From the NCBI GenBank assembly GCA_032207245.1, contig CM063502.1, positions 133,079,205-133,143,204 of the forward strand: 64,000 nucleotides of DNA. The letters are read 5' to 3'. The notes under the pieces were generated by a model, which was not told where the DNA came from, did no database searches, and saw nothing but the letters and a program-made list of their open reading frames with translations. Each line of letters starts with the position of its first letter. Position 1 is the stretch's first letter. The position numbers were made by a program, and so were the translations under genes. This stretch comes from Pardosa pseudoannulata. Lineage: Eukaryota; Arthropoda; Arachnida; Araneae; Lycosidae. Shown here in pieces: positions 1 through 8,747 of the stretch.

Positions 1-44
1 TTGTAAACGCGCACTATTTTCCAATTTTGTTTTGCAAGTTCCGC

Positions 45-300
45 TATAAGTTCCTGAAATTTTCTAGCTATCAAAATTAATTTTTATTTAAACCTGAAGG
101 TTTATTTTATCGATTTAGATAGTTTAGTTATCTCAATTTGTCATAAATGTCTATTCTACCTGGATTTACCAAAGGACAGTCAGACACATCTCGAAAATCG
201 ACAGCATGCCAATATTTTCGTTTTTGGAGGGAAAAATCCGGATTTTTTGGGAGCCGAAATACGGGGAATTAAAACCCAAAGGTATGTAAAATCATTTATA
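45..300. repeat. Diverged dispersed repeat, copy 1
   Basis: This stretch resembles 4775-5020 in the same orientation. Shared landmarks in the same order are a segment close to GACAGTCAGACACATCTCG, a segment close to GACAGCATGCCAATATT, and a segment close to GCCGAAATACGGGGAATT. The two copies are clearly diverged, with many substitutions and small indels. I find no coding potential. The family is not recognised. Confidence 0.5.
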
Positions 301-486
301 TATTTATCCAATTTTACTTAACACGTATTAATATTTTATTCATGCTAATAACAGCTCTTCTGTTTGTAGACATAGACAAGTCAAATAAATATACATATAT
401 CATATACACATATTTGTAGTAGCATCGGTTTTTATAAATAGAGATAGATGTAATATATTAAAATAAAAATTAGGGAGGTATTTTTT

Positions 487-556
487 GTGAGACCGGGACC
501 TTTAGCCCTCGTGTTGCAAAAAGTAGACCGTAGCGCTCAAAAACCAAAACCAAACC
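487..556 (+). repeat. SINE 3' tail fragment
   Basis: The segment matches the 3' half of the complete SINE at 766-950: a GAGACCGGGACC-like block, CCCTCGTGTTGCAAAAA, TAGACCGTAGCGCTC and a short AACC-type tail. The tRNA-like head is missing, so this is a 5'-truncated copy. It directly abuts the THAP-exon repeat beginning near 557. Confidence 0.6.
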
Positions 557-765
557 AATTCTTAAGTATTTTAAATTTGATGAAAAGAAATTTCAAATAT
601 ATTCAAATATATTCAATTTAAAATCTTTAAAAGGCTTTACTTACTTATTTATGCTTTTTTAAATAGCAATACAATTTTATTGCCTTTAATATTAATGTTA
701 AATTAAAAAATGTATAAAGTTTCTAAATTAGTAATATTTAAATAAAAGCAAGCATTTATTTACCG

Positions 766-950
766 GTGCCGAACGATTGGTTAGGGTGCTGGCCTTCGGT
801 ACCGGAGTTCGTGGGTTCGAATCCCACTGTGGCATGGATGTTCGTAGCCGTTCGGAATCGGCTTTAAGCTGTAGTTCCCGGTCTCATTAGCCCTCGTGTT
901 GCAAAAAAATAGACCGTAGCACTCCAAACCAAACCAAACCAAACCAAACC
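766..950 (+). repeat. tRNA-derived SINE, complete, with 12-bp target duplication
   Basis: The head has RNA polymerase III promoter elements: an A-box-like TGGTTAGGGTG and a B box GGTTCGAATCC. A roughly 100-bp body follows, with CCCTCGTGTTGC and TAGACCGTAGCACTCC, and the copy ends in four repeats of AAACC type. It is flanked by a perfect direct repeat ATTTATTTACCG at 754-765 and 951-962, the mark of LINE-assisted insertion. The target is the splice donor of the THAP exon to its right. Other copies or fragments lie at 487, 5526, 15745, 38679, 40795 and 42886. Confidence 0.85.
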
Positions 951-960
951 ATTTATTTAC

Positions 961-1170
961 CGAAAAATGGTCTTCACAAACCCATAGAAATGATTTATAT
1001 GATAATATAGGGTTTAATTTCTCATCCCTTTTCATCGCATTTGGCCAGATTTTACGTATATGCGGGTCTTTAGGAACGCTGAAAAATATCTTCCCATTGC
1101 AATTATTTGTTGTATTTTTACAGAGTGGTATAGTACAATATTTATAATATGATTTTTTAATGCCAGACAT
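961..1170 (-). pseudogene. THAP-domain exon 1 (70 codons), orphan
   Basis: Minus-strand reading from the ATG at 1170-1168 gives exactly 70 codons before a GTAAAT splice donor at 960-955. The residues show a THAP C2CH pattern: C12 and C17 (TIPLCKN context), a tryptophan at position 42 in the KIWPNAMKR stretch, and the closing CEDHF. THAP domains are zinc-dependent DNA-binding modules found in P-element transposases and host regulators. No downstream exon is recognisable, and a SINE sits in the intron start, so this is probably a dead transposon 5' end. The reading frame of this exon is intact. Confidence 0.7.
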
Positions 1171-1455
1171 AATAAACAATTTCTACTACATGCGATACTT
1201 TATATAGAAACAAATTTAAAAGCCGCCTTTTAACATGTAAACAACATAAGCGCTCGGTATCAAAATGTATGATGATGTCACAAACTTCGCGGAGGAAAAG
1301 TATTGTTTTTGAGAGACGTTAATGAGTCCGCTATAAATCCCATTAGAAATCACTAATTAGGTTCCAAATGAAAGAAAAATAGCTACTATCCTGCTTACTT
1401 TTTTGTCTTCTATCGTTTAAAATTAAAATTAGAAAACATGAAAATTCCTCATTGG

Positions 1456-2617
1456 AGATGGCCGGCTAAGTGGGGGGAGGGGGGAGGGAGGATGATAAGG
1501 CTCTTTGGATGCGCTCGATTGTGTTTTTGCAGGCCAGCAGTATATCTGGACGAGAGAACTTCTCTTTTCGGCAGGGATCAAGTTGCGAGAAATGCGGACA
1601 CCCCCGCCCCCGAGGAAAGGGAGAGAAGATGGGAAGAAAACAGTTGGATTCGGGCCTGCGACTTGGAGACATCTCTCATTTCGATTTGAGAGAACACGAC
1701 GACGGTTTTGTTTGGACTTAAAAATATGCTCGGTTAATCCTTTTTGATTCATACAGGCCCCGAGGTTCTAAATAGGACATTTTGTTTTACTCTAATGTTT
1801 CCTAAATCTTGTAAATAAAATTTGTGTTGTCCATCTAAACTTTGGAGGATTTATTTAGCCTATGCATCCCAACTGCGAGCGACGAACATACCTGCCCCAG
1901 TAAAGTACGCGGACAGGTCCCAGGCAAGCATAAGGCACCAGAACAGTGTGTTATTACATCATTGGCCCCCGGAGTGGGGGTGGTTATTACATCCTGGTGT
2001 CAGATCGTTGGGGTAGCCACCTGGATGAGGCATAGGTTGCACTTCCGAAGTTGGAGACAATGGTGAGGAAACTGGACGTATCATCGGCAACTGCGAGAAC
2101 GATCAGCTTTCCAGGAGTGAATCATCGGGAACTGCGACAGAGTCATCGGCCAAGGAGCGTCCGGGGAGCAGGAGACGCAATCCTGCTGTGGAGGTTTGAA
2201 GAGTTCTACGGACGCAAGATGATATGCCATTCATCATAGTGATCGAGATGATGGTCATGAAAGGTAGGCGCATGAACTGTGCTTGTTTAATTCCCTGTTT
2301 TCTCATGCTTAATTTAATTCGGTGTAAAAGGACGCTAGCGAATTAAGAAATGTTTGGTTCTGGGTAGGCTTCACGGTTCTATTGTCTTTGGGTTTATTTT
2401 TCCTCATTTTATTATTTCATTGTTTTGTGCATGTATTTAATATTAATACTTGTATCTAAAATTCTATGCTCTTCAATATCTTGTTTTTATTGGTTATTTT
2501 AGTTAATTCTGCCATAGAAGGTAATTTGTGATTTTTTGTTTAAAAGGGTATTTGCTAATGTTGATGTTTTAGGATTATTCTAGGGTAGCTGCGGGGTAAA
2601 TTAGCATTTTTTTAAAA
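1456..2617 (+). other. Gypsy-type LTR/leader relic
   Basis: A GC- and purine-rich block (about 1465-1690) is followed by leader-like sequence with an AATAAA at about 1814. It precedes a gag-like start at 2618. The order and several short stretches match 44640-45299: an ACCTGCCCCAGTAA-like segment followed by a GGACAGGT-like segment, and an AAAGG...GCATGAA...TGT.TTGTTT stretch. That second region also leads into a gag-like start. Boundaries of any LTR cannot be fixed because no second LTR copy is present. The small ORFs in the purine-rich block look like composition artefacts. Confidence 0.4.
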
Positions 2618-2860
2618 ATGGCCTTTTTGATCAGGGCCAAAAAAGCAGATCTTGTGAAGGTGGCACTGGAGATGAGGAATGAAGAGTCGGGAGAGATGAC
2701 CAAAATATAGCTTAGAAAAATCACAGAAGGAAGCAAGGAATATAATGAAGAAACCGCTAAGGTTTTGCTAAAAAGAATCGTAGAAATAAGGGAGCAGGAG
2801 GATCGTAGGAGATGCGAAGAGCAAGACAGGGGCTCGCTTCAGCAGAAGCGAGGATATCCG
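2618..2860 (+). pseudogene. Gypsy gag N-terminal remnant
   Basis: From the ATG at 2618 the reading begins MAFLIRAKKADLVKVALEM, which parallels the gag start of the element at 8748 (MAYLVRFKKVDLLALAYEM) and the relic at 45300. It meets an in-frame stop after about 30 codons but continues recognisably with a charged, coiled-coil-like stretch rich in E, R and K. Downstream sequence to 3570 shows no clear gag or pol domain. This is a dead 5' fragment. Confidence 0.5.
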
Positions 2861-3569
2861 TAGGAATTTTTTGGAGGTGACAGGATTGGCAAGATGTAGT
2901 TTTTCCCTAACTAACGGGCTGAGGGTCACTCAGAAGGGGGAGGAAAACTTAGTTTCGCCCACTGAGGGGGAGGAGATCGGCGTTGTTTGCCTGAGAGGCG
3001 GAACCCTGATGAAAAACCAAAGGGGTAATCCAGAGCTTACCGCGTCTGAGATGTGTTTAAGGGACCGGGAGCGGTGCGCGGAGCTAGCGATGTATTAGAA
3101 GAGGGGAAATTTTCGAAAGGGGAATTTTCTCATTTCGGAGAGGTTCCGTTACCCTAAAGGAAATGTGAAGGAAGAGGTAGATAAATTGGTCCGGCTTGGT
3201 TCGATACAGATCGAAGTATTGAGACTCGCACTCAATTCCATGTTCGGAGGGCATGGGGGATTTTGGAGAACATTGTCGAGGCCATAGTTTTCGTTCCAAG
3301 GGGTAAATGTCGAGGGATTCAAATCCTTTGATTTCTTTAACATCAAAGATCATAAATACGCCTTATAGTTGGTGGACCAACATAACAGAAGGGAGGATGC
3401 AATGTCTTTAGGAAGGTTAACGGTGAATAGCACCCGCAAGGCACCATTAAATATTTACTCGAGTACGGGATCTTCCGTAGGTTTAAGGGACAAAACGTAC
3501 GGTAACAACGCTCGAAAAGATGCGTTGACAGGAGGCATTACGTGGATAAAACAAACTTAAGTTTCAAAA
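2861..3569. other. Unassigned, probably decayed gypsy internal sequence
   Basis: The sequence is less AT-rich than its surroundings and has short open stretches on both strands, but I recognise no domain. Its position after a gag start suggests degraded retrotransposon sequence. This is inference only. Confidence 0.25.
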
Positions 3570-4030
3570 CCAAGTGGTTTTCCCTTAGCGCATATCGAAA
3601 TAAACTGTCTACCAATAAGTATTTGGACACCTGTGATAGAAAAGAAAAACTAACTTTATTCAAAATCAATAGTTGATAGGCGCCCCCCCCCCGAGAGGCA
3701 ATTACATCTTGAACCCTCCGGGACATACTTTCCACAAGACTTTGTATTACAGCTAGTGGTATTGTCTTCCACTAGGCTTGGAGTAGACATACATCTTCCT
3801 TCACTGATTTTGGACGGCTAGTGCCGCCCTTAATTTGGCGATCCATCTCTTCCCAGAAGTTCTCGATAGGGTTCAGGTCTGGGCTCTGGGCAGGCCAGTC
3901 CATTCGATGAACTCCATTGGCACTATACCAAGCCTTGGTTAACCTCGAAACATGACAACTGGTATTGTCATCCTGAAAGTAACAAGGGTCCAACCCGTGA
4001 AAAGCCACAACGTAGGAAGCACATTGTCAT
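3570..4030 (-). pseudogene. Tc1-like transposase C-terminal fragment with inverted-repeat end
   Basis: The minus strand encodes the end of a Tc1-family DDE transposase: FQDDNTSCHVSRLTKAW, then the hallmark SPDLNPIENFWEEMDRQIK, then SMSRRVQDVIASRGG after a stop or frame break near 3772. The catalytic D of the DN pair and the E of NPIENFWEE are visible. The N-terminal DNA-binding half and the first catalytic D are absent. Sequence at about 3590-3640 resembles a Tc1-type transposon end (a TATTTGGACACC-like stretch). It is truncated and inactive. The run of C at 3683-3692 may add a frameshift. Confidence 0.75.
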
Positions 4031-4114
4031 AAAAAATAGTGTAGTAGGCATTCCACGATCAGAGTTTCACATGTATATGCCTTTCTTGTTTTCGGCAAAT
4101 TCGCCCAAATTGGC

Positions 4115-4560
4115 CCTAAACTAGATTTATATAATTTTGACTTTAACATTATAAATGCATAATATTAGTAGAAAATGTTAAAAATCAACCACATTTTAAT
4201 CTAACTTTTAATAATACCTCACCCCACCCTCCAGGAAATGAGGAATTTGCACTTGTGTTTTAAAAATTTATTTTTAAAATAATTTATACGATTGTGCATG
4301 TATCATATTACTATTGTTCTAGAAATGATTGAATATTTCCTTTTTTGTTACAGTCCCCTCCCCTTCAGTTTCATCCCCTTTTTTTCCAAGTCAGACATCA
4401 GTATTTTTATTTTAAGTTTTAAATTAGATTTATATAATTTTGACTTTTTCAGCCAGAACTGCATAACATTAGTAGAAAATGTTAAAAGCCAACCACATTT
4501 TAATCTAACTTAATAATACCACACCCCACCCCTAGGAGGATGAGGAATTGCACTTGTAAG
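4115..4560. repeat. Direct repeat pair (4115-4260 and 4420-4560)
   Basis: Two copies of about 140 bp lie about 300 bp apart in the same orientation. Shared blocks in order are TAGATTTATATAATTTTGAC, TTAGTAGAAAATGTTAAAA, CAACCACATTTTAATCTAAC, an ACCCCACCC-like run and GAGGAAT...GCACTTGT. The intervening sequence is AT-rich. No coding potential is seen. The origin is unknown; it may be a local duplication of a decayed transposon end. Confidence 0.65.
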
Positions 4561-4774
4561 GGAATCGTGCAACTTAATATTTTTTGATAATTCCAGACTT
4601 GTTAATCCAAAAATTAAAAAAAATGGGTTTACCATTTTTAAAATTAATTTTAAAGTTAAGAGAAAACTACGTGACTACAAACCGCTCAGTGATTAGTTGT
4701 GACGTTACAATTGATGATATTTCAATGTTTGCATCTTATTAGCAAGTGCTTTCTATTTCCGGATTATGTTTTGC

Positions 4775-5020
4775 TGGCATTTTAAAATTACCTTCTCTTC
4801 AAAATTTATTTATACTCCAACCTTTAGGATAATTTTATCAACCTCAATATTATATATGTCTACATTTGTTTATAACGTCTTCCTTACCCAGATTCAAAAA
4901 ATGACAGTCCGACAACCTCGCAAAAATTGACAGTATATCAATGTTACGTTTTTAGAAATAACTAATTTCATAGAAGCGGAAATACGAGGATTCAGAACCA
5001 AGAGATTAGTAAACGTTGTG
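4775..5020. repeat. Diverged dispersed repeat, copy 2
   Basis: This is the partner of 45-300, in the same orientation, with recognisable blocks near GACAGTCCGACAACCTCG, GACAGTATATCAATGTTACG and GCGGAAATACGAGGATT. Divergence is high. Confidence 0.5.
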
Positions 5021-5525
5021 TGTGAAATAAATGGCTCACGAAAGGGTTAATTGGAAGTTCTTATGGTTGAAAATTATTTTGATCTGGTAAATATAAAATA
5101 TATCTGAAAATTATGTTAATATTAGAGTAGGAGATTTTGCATTAAAAAGCATTCTCGGATCAAAACACTTAAATTATATATTAAAACCATCATCATATAT
5201 GGTTATAAAAATCACCATTTATTAACATTCCTAATACCAATCATTTCATATTTACATTCAAAAGATATTCCTCTCATCAATTATTTTAATCAAAACAGTC
5301 ATGGTTATCTGATATTAAAGTTTCTTTATTAAATATTTTATAGAAATGAATGAAGAAATTTTGTAAAATTATATTAGTATAAATTGATACGTACAGGTGA
5401 ATATAATAGCATGGGCTAGGCATTATTGATATAATGTTAATTTTAGAAGTACCATAAAATTTACGAATAACTTGAGCTCATGAATTAACACAAATAAGAA
5501 GCGTAAAGCGTAATAGATTTGGTTT

Positions 5526-5562
5526 CGTTTCGTTTGGAGTGGAGTGCTACAGTCTATTTTTT
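5526..5562 (-). repeat. SINE tail fragment, inverted
   Basis: The reverse complement reads AAAAAAATAGACTGTAGCAC followed by TCCACTCCAAACG, matching the 3' end of the SINE at 766-950. Flanking sequence from 5021 to 5859 is otherwise AT-rich, with no gene or other repeat that I can support. Confidence 0.55.
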
Positions 5563-5859
5563 TGAAAAACGAGAAAGTGTAATATAAAAACGAGTAAACA
5601 TATATTGGCTTTTTCATGTATATAGAACCTGTTGCTTGATGGCAGATGTAAAGAAGATTAAATAAATTTCAGAAAATTTAATTTCCAGATTTTTTTTTTG
5701 TTTGTGTAGAAATTTGAAATAGATATTGTGCGTTTGTACTTCGATTATAAATATATATTCGCTCTACTTTTTATTGAAAAAAATTCATAAATGACTTTAT
5801 GAAATGTTTGCATTGTTCAGATTCTTCATAGTATTTTTATATACTTAAAGATTGTATAA

Positions 5860-6370
5860 CTTTTGATTTATATAAGAAATATTAATAATTTTATTTTTTT
5901 AATATTAATGTTGAATAAAAATGTATGTAAGCTTTAAAATTAAATTTATATTATTTAAGTAATATCAGTAAATAGTGTATTACTTTTTCAAATTAGCTTC
6001 AGTTTAATCGAAAAATATTAGAGTGTGAACCGCTATACTCAAGAAAATAGGTATATTTCAAAAAATTACTTAACTACTTTGAGAATACATAAATCAATTT
6101 ATTCCGAGTTATTTATTACATAATTGTTACCTTTTATACTTTTATTCATAAATTCATTATAATGTATCTGAACTTTGTAAAATACTAAAAAAATTAGCGA
6201 TTTTTTAAGTTAAACAGCATTGGTTAGCTAACAGAAGTTTGTTATAAAAAAATTTTAAGTAAATGTTTAATTACCAAAAAATGGTTTTTAGAAATCTAAA
6301 GAGATGATTTATATGACAATTTAGGATTTAATTTCTCATCTCTTTTCATAACACTAGTTCAAGTTCTACG
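5860..6370 (-). mobile_element. THAP-exon dispersed repeat, copy 2 (partial)
   Basis: This copy resembles 15865-16400. It shares AATATTAATGTTGAATAAAA-like sequence, a TTTAATCGAAAAATAT block, and at 6275-6360 the minus-strand piece of the THAP exon (homologous to the LSYKSFLWVCEDHF region of copy 1). The 5' leader and the start of the exon are missing. It is the most decayed copy in the window. Confidence 0.5.
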
Positions 6371-6768
6371 CATACTACTGTGGGGAGGTGTTGGTCTGAT
6401 ACTCCCACGAAACTGTGCAGCAGGTAATAAAAATTCAGAGCTTAAAACGAACAAGCATTTTAGTAGGGAAAAAACAGACAACAGATCAAACTTTAACACA
6501 TCTCGTTATATACACAACGCATTAGACTGCAAGAGAATAAAATTAATCTTCTTCTGTCGCCGTTGCCACAACATTTATTCTACAAAAGATAAATGAATAA
6601 TTAACGACAAAAGTTTGCATAAAAAACTTGAAATTAGGATTAAAGTTAATCTGTGTGCATCTTTGTCGGCACCACACTACTCTAATATATTTGAGAACGC
6701 TGAAAAATAGATTAATGTCATAAAAATGTCAGACAGTATAAAAATAAAATATATATATGAATCTTTGA
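6371..6768. other. Unassigned AT-rich sequence left of the gypsy insertion
   Basis: No ORF, RNA gene or repeat partner is recognised. It forms the left flank of the gypsy-type insertion at 6773, ending in ACAC, which is repeated on the other side. Confidence 0.3.
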
Positions 6769-6772
6769 ACAC

Positions 6773-7790
6773 TGTAACGGCGTGATATAGCGGTGTATCG
6801 TCAAAGAACTTTGCTTCTAAAGGTGGACTTGTGTGAATACAAAAGAATTGTTTTCTACGGCACCATGAAGTCTACACGGCCGCGCACTATAGTGAAGGAA
6901 CAATACGCCAGACTGGACGGTACCTTTTTTGTCAGCTAAAAAGATGATCGCGGAACGACAAAGGGTTTGCCGCTTCTCAGATGTTGCCGCTAATGCAATC
7001 TTAGCTTTACGGCTGATAATGGTTTAACTCGGACCAATGCAGTTGGTCGAAGATGAGGTCATCGCTAAGTGACCCAATAATAAAATTGTGGGTGAGGCCC
7101 GTCTCTTGGAGGCCCCTCCCCTAGAAAGAGACGAAGAAGATATTTTTTGGAAAGAAGTTAGTTAGCAAGCAATCAGCTAATTCGTAGGTCGCCTTGACCT
7201 GTCTCTCTACCGGAGAGTTTTACTTGCTATAATCCCACCTTGGGATCTTTTCTTGAGTAGCCCGCATCGGCTAACTCGTTGGTCGCCTTGACCTGTCTCT
7301 CTACCGGAGAGTTTTATTTGCGATAATCCCACCTTGGGATCTTTTCTTGAGTAGCCCGCATCGGCTAACTCGTAGGTCGCCTTGACCTGTCTCTCTGCCG
7401 GAGAGTTTCATTTGCTATAATCCCGTCTTGGGATAAATCTCTTGTGAGATTGAAGTGATACCCTGTGCTTGGTGTTCTTCGTATGCTATTATAATCCTCT
7501 TCAGGATTGTTGATGTTCGTCAGAACTGTGCTAGAGTTTTTAAGTGTGTTAGTGATATAGTGAGAAAGCTACGAATTGTGTCTTCCGTCTATGCTACCAT
7601 ATTTCGGCAGAGTCTGAATTAGTTTAGGTACCCGTCTCTACTTAGGCCTGTACTCATCACTTCCTGTGATCAGATTGTTTTATTTTATACTTGTGAAATA
7701 ATGTATATAGCTGATGTGTTAATAAATCAAATAGTCTAGTACATCGGATTCTTCCTTGTGTCTCCTGAAACAGGGACCGGATACGTTACA
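6773..7790 (+). repeat. 5' LTR of the gypsy-type element
   Basis: This is a 1,018-bp direct repeat with 12088-13106, with TG...CA termini. It contains three 94-bp tandem units and many perfect short hairpins in its central third. A purine/pyrimidine-rich segment around 7087-7135 forms a longer stem. A polyadenylation-like AATAAATC occurs at about 7722. The length is large for a gypsy LTR. Confidence 0.95.
7100..7670 (+). repeat. Run of short hairpins including three 94-bp tandem units
   Basis: Units begin at about 7183, 7277 and 7371. Each carries three consecutive perfect stems: (A)GGTC-gcctt-GACC(T), CTCTC-5 nt-GAGAG and ATCCC(A)-loop-(T)GGGAT. Further stems follow: AATCTC/GAGATT at 7436-7451, AATCCT/AGGATT at 7493-7508 and ATCAC/GTGAT at 7656-7670. 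An 8-bp stem CGTCTCTT/AAGAGACG lies upstream at 7100-7133. In unit 3 the stem ATCCCA/TGGGAT becomes ATCCC/GGGAT and the loop changes while the core pairing is kept. The same array is present in the 3' LTR at about 12416-12985. The role is unknown. Confidence 0.85.
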
Positions 7791-8747
7791 GCTATATATA
7801 TTCATTTCATAAAAATTGGTGGCAGCTCGTTGGATTTCAGATCCTCCTGCCGAAACCAAAAATTAAGACGGAAAATTCTTGAGGATTAGAAGTTTTCTTT
7901 TCGCGGGTAGCTGAAGTAGACTTTTCTCCGAAAACCCCTCTCCGCTTTGTGCCTATTGTCAAGAGGAAGCGGTATCCAGAGCAACGGCTTTTGTGCAGAG
8001 AGAAACTTGCTATTGTGCTCCCAGCTTTTCCAGTTCTTGTGTGTTAACGGCAGTGCAGTCAAGCGTCAAATCGGTGAGTCAATATATATTTTCCACTGGA
8101 GGCCTATTTTCTGTTTGTATGAGCAAAATATTTAATGTGAAATCGGAGAATGCTTAAATTTTTTTTCTAATTTGGAAAATGTATAGTAAATTATTTTAGA
8201 GTTTTAAATCTTGTGCAAAGAATTTTGCGTAAAAATAAGGGAATTTTTTTTTTATATAGTTCTGATTAAGTTAATGTAAAGAATCTATGCTGATTTATAT
8301 TGTTAAATTGCGTAAGTGCTGGTAAATTTGATTGTGTTATAAAAAAAAAAACTTTTAATGTTTGAATTTACAAATTTACACTCCAAGGTTACGGCTAAGA
8401 CTGTTCAGTGTTTGTAATAATTGCAAGAGAATCAACTCAAAAGTTCCTTGTATATATATTAGTAGTGAGCATTTGTTAACGTTGTGTTTGTGTAACTGGT
8501 GAAAAAAAAAAAAATTAATCCTTTTTAAAATTTTAATTCTAAGTTCATATTTTTTTAATTGTGTAATTGCAACAATTTTATTATTTTCATGTGTATTATC
8601 TGAATATCTTTTTTTTTAAGTATTAAGTATTTCTAAATTGGTCATTGTATTCTGTGTATTGGTTAGTTAGTACTGTTTTGATTGTATCTCATTGTTAGGG
8701 TTGTGTAGGAATTTTTTTTTATTGTGTTTCTATTAGAATTTAAAGAT
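7791..8747 (+). other. Leader of the gypsy-type element
   Basis: This lies between the 5' LTR and gag. A possible primer binding site begins TGGTGGCAGCTCG at 7817, but it is 26 bp from the LTR end rather than adjacent, so the call is weak. The rest is T-rich with no long ORF starting at ATG; a 62-codon open stretch at about 7947-8135 is unsupported. Confidence 0.45.

Larger units (their letters stand above)
557..1455 (-). mobile_element. THAP-exon dispersed repeat, copy 1 (P-like element 5' fragment)
   Basis: This block is closely similar to 15765-16807 and partly to 5860-6370. Read on the minus strand, each copy has a roughly 250-bp leader, an ATG, a THAP-domain exon ending at a GTAAAT splice donor, and then AT-rich intron-like sequence. 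The left part (557-700) recurs inverted at 31955-32045 and 43860-43930. I infer the 5' portion of a P-element-like transposon, because the P-like element at 32645-37184 also opens with a THAP exon that ends at a donor site. No transposase core is attached here. A SINE has inserted at the splice donor. Confidence 0.55.

Noticed and set aside
766..840. Possible functional tRNA gene
   Set aside because: A and B boxes are present, but the sequence continues into a SINE body with a tail and target duplication, and similar heads recur elsewhere.
1438..1752. Overlapping open frames on both strands in a GC-rich block
   Set aside because: Several frames are open at once because stop codons are rare in this composition; no protein motif is seen.
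7183..7464. Regularly spaced 94-bp repeats resembling a CRISPR array
   Set aside because: There are only three adjacent units with no variable spacers, they lie inside an LTR, are duplicated in the other LTR, and sit in a eukaryotic retrotransposon.
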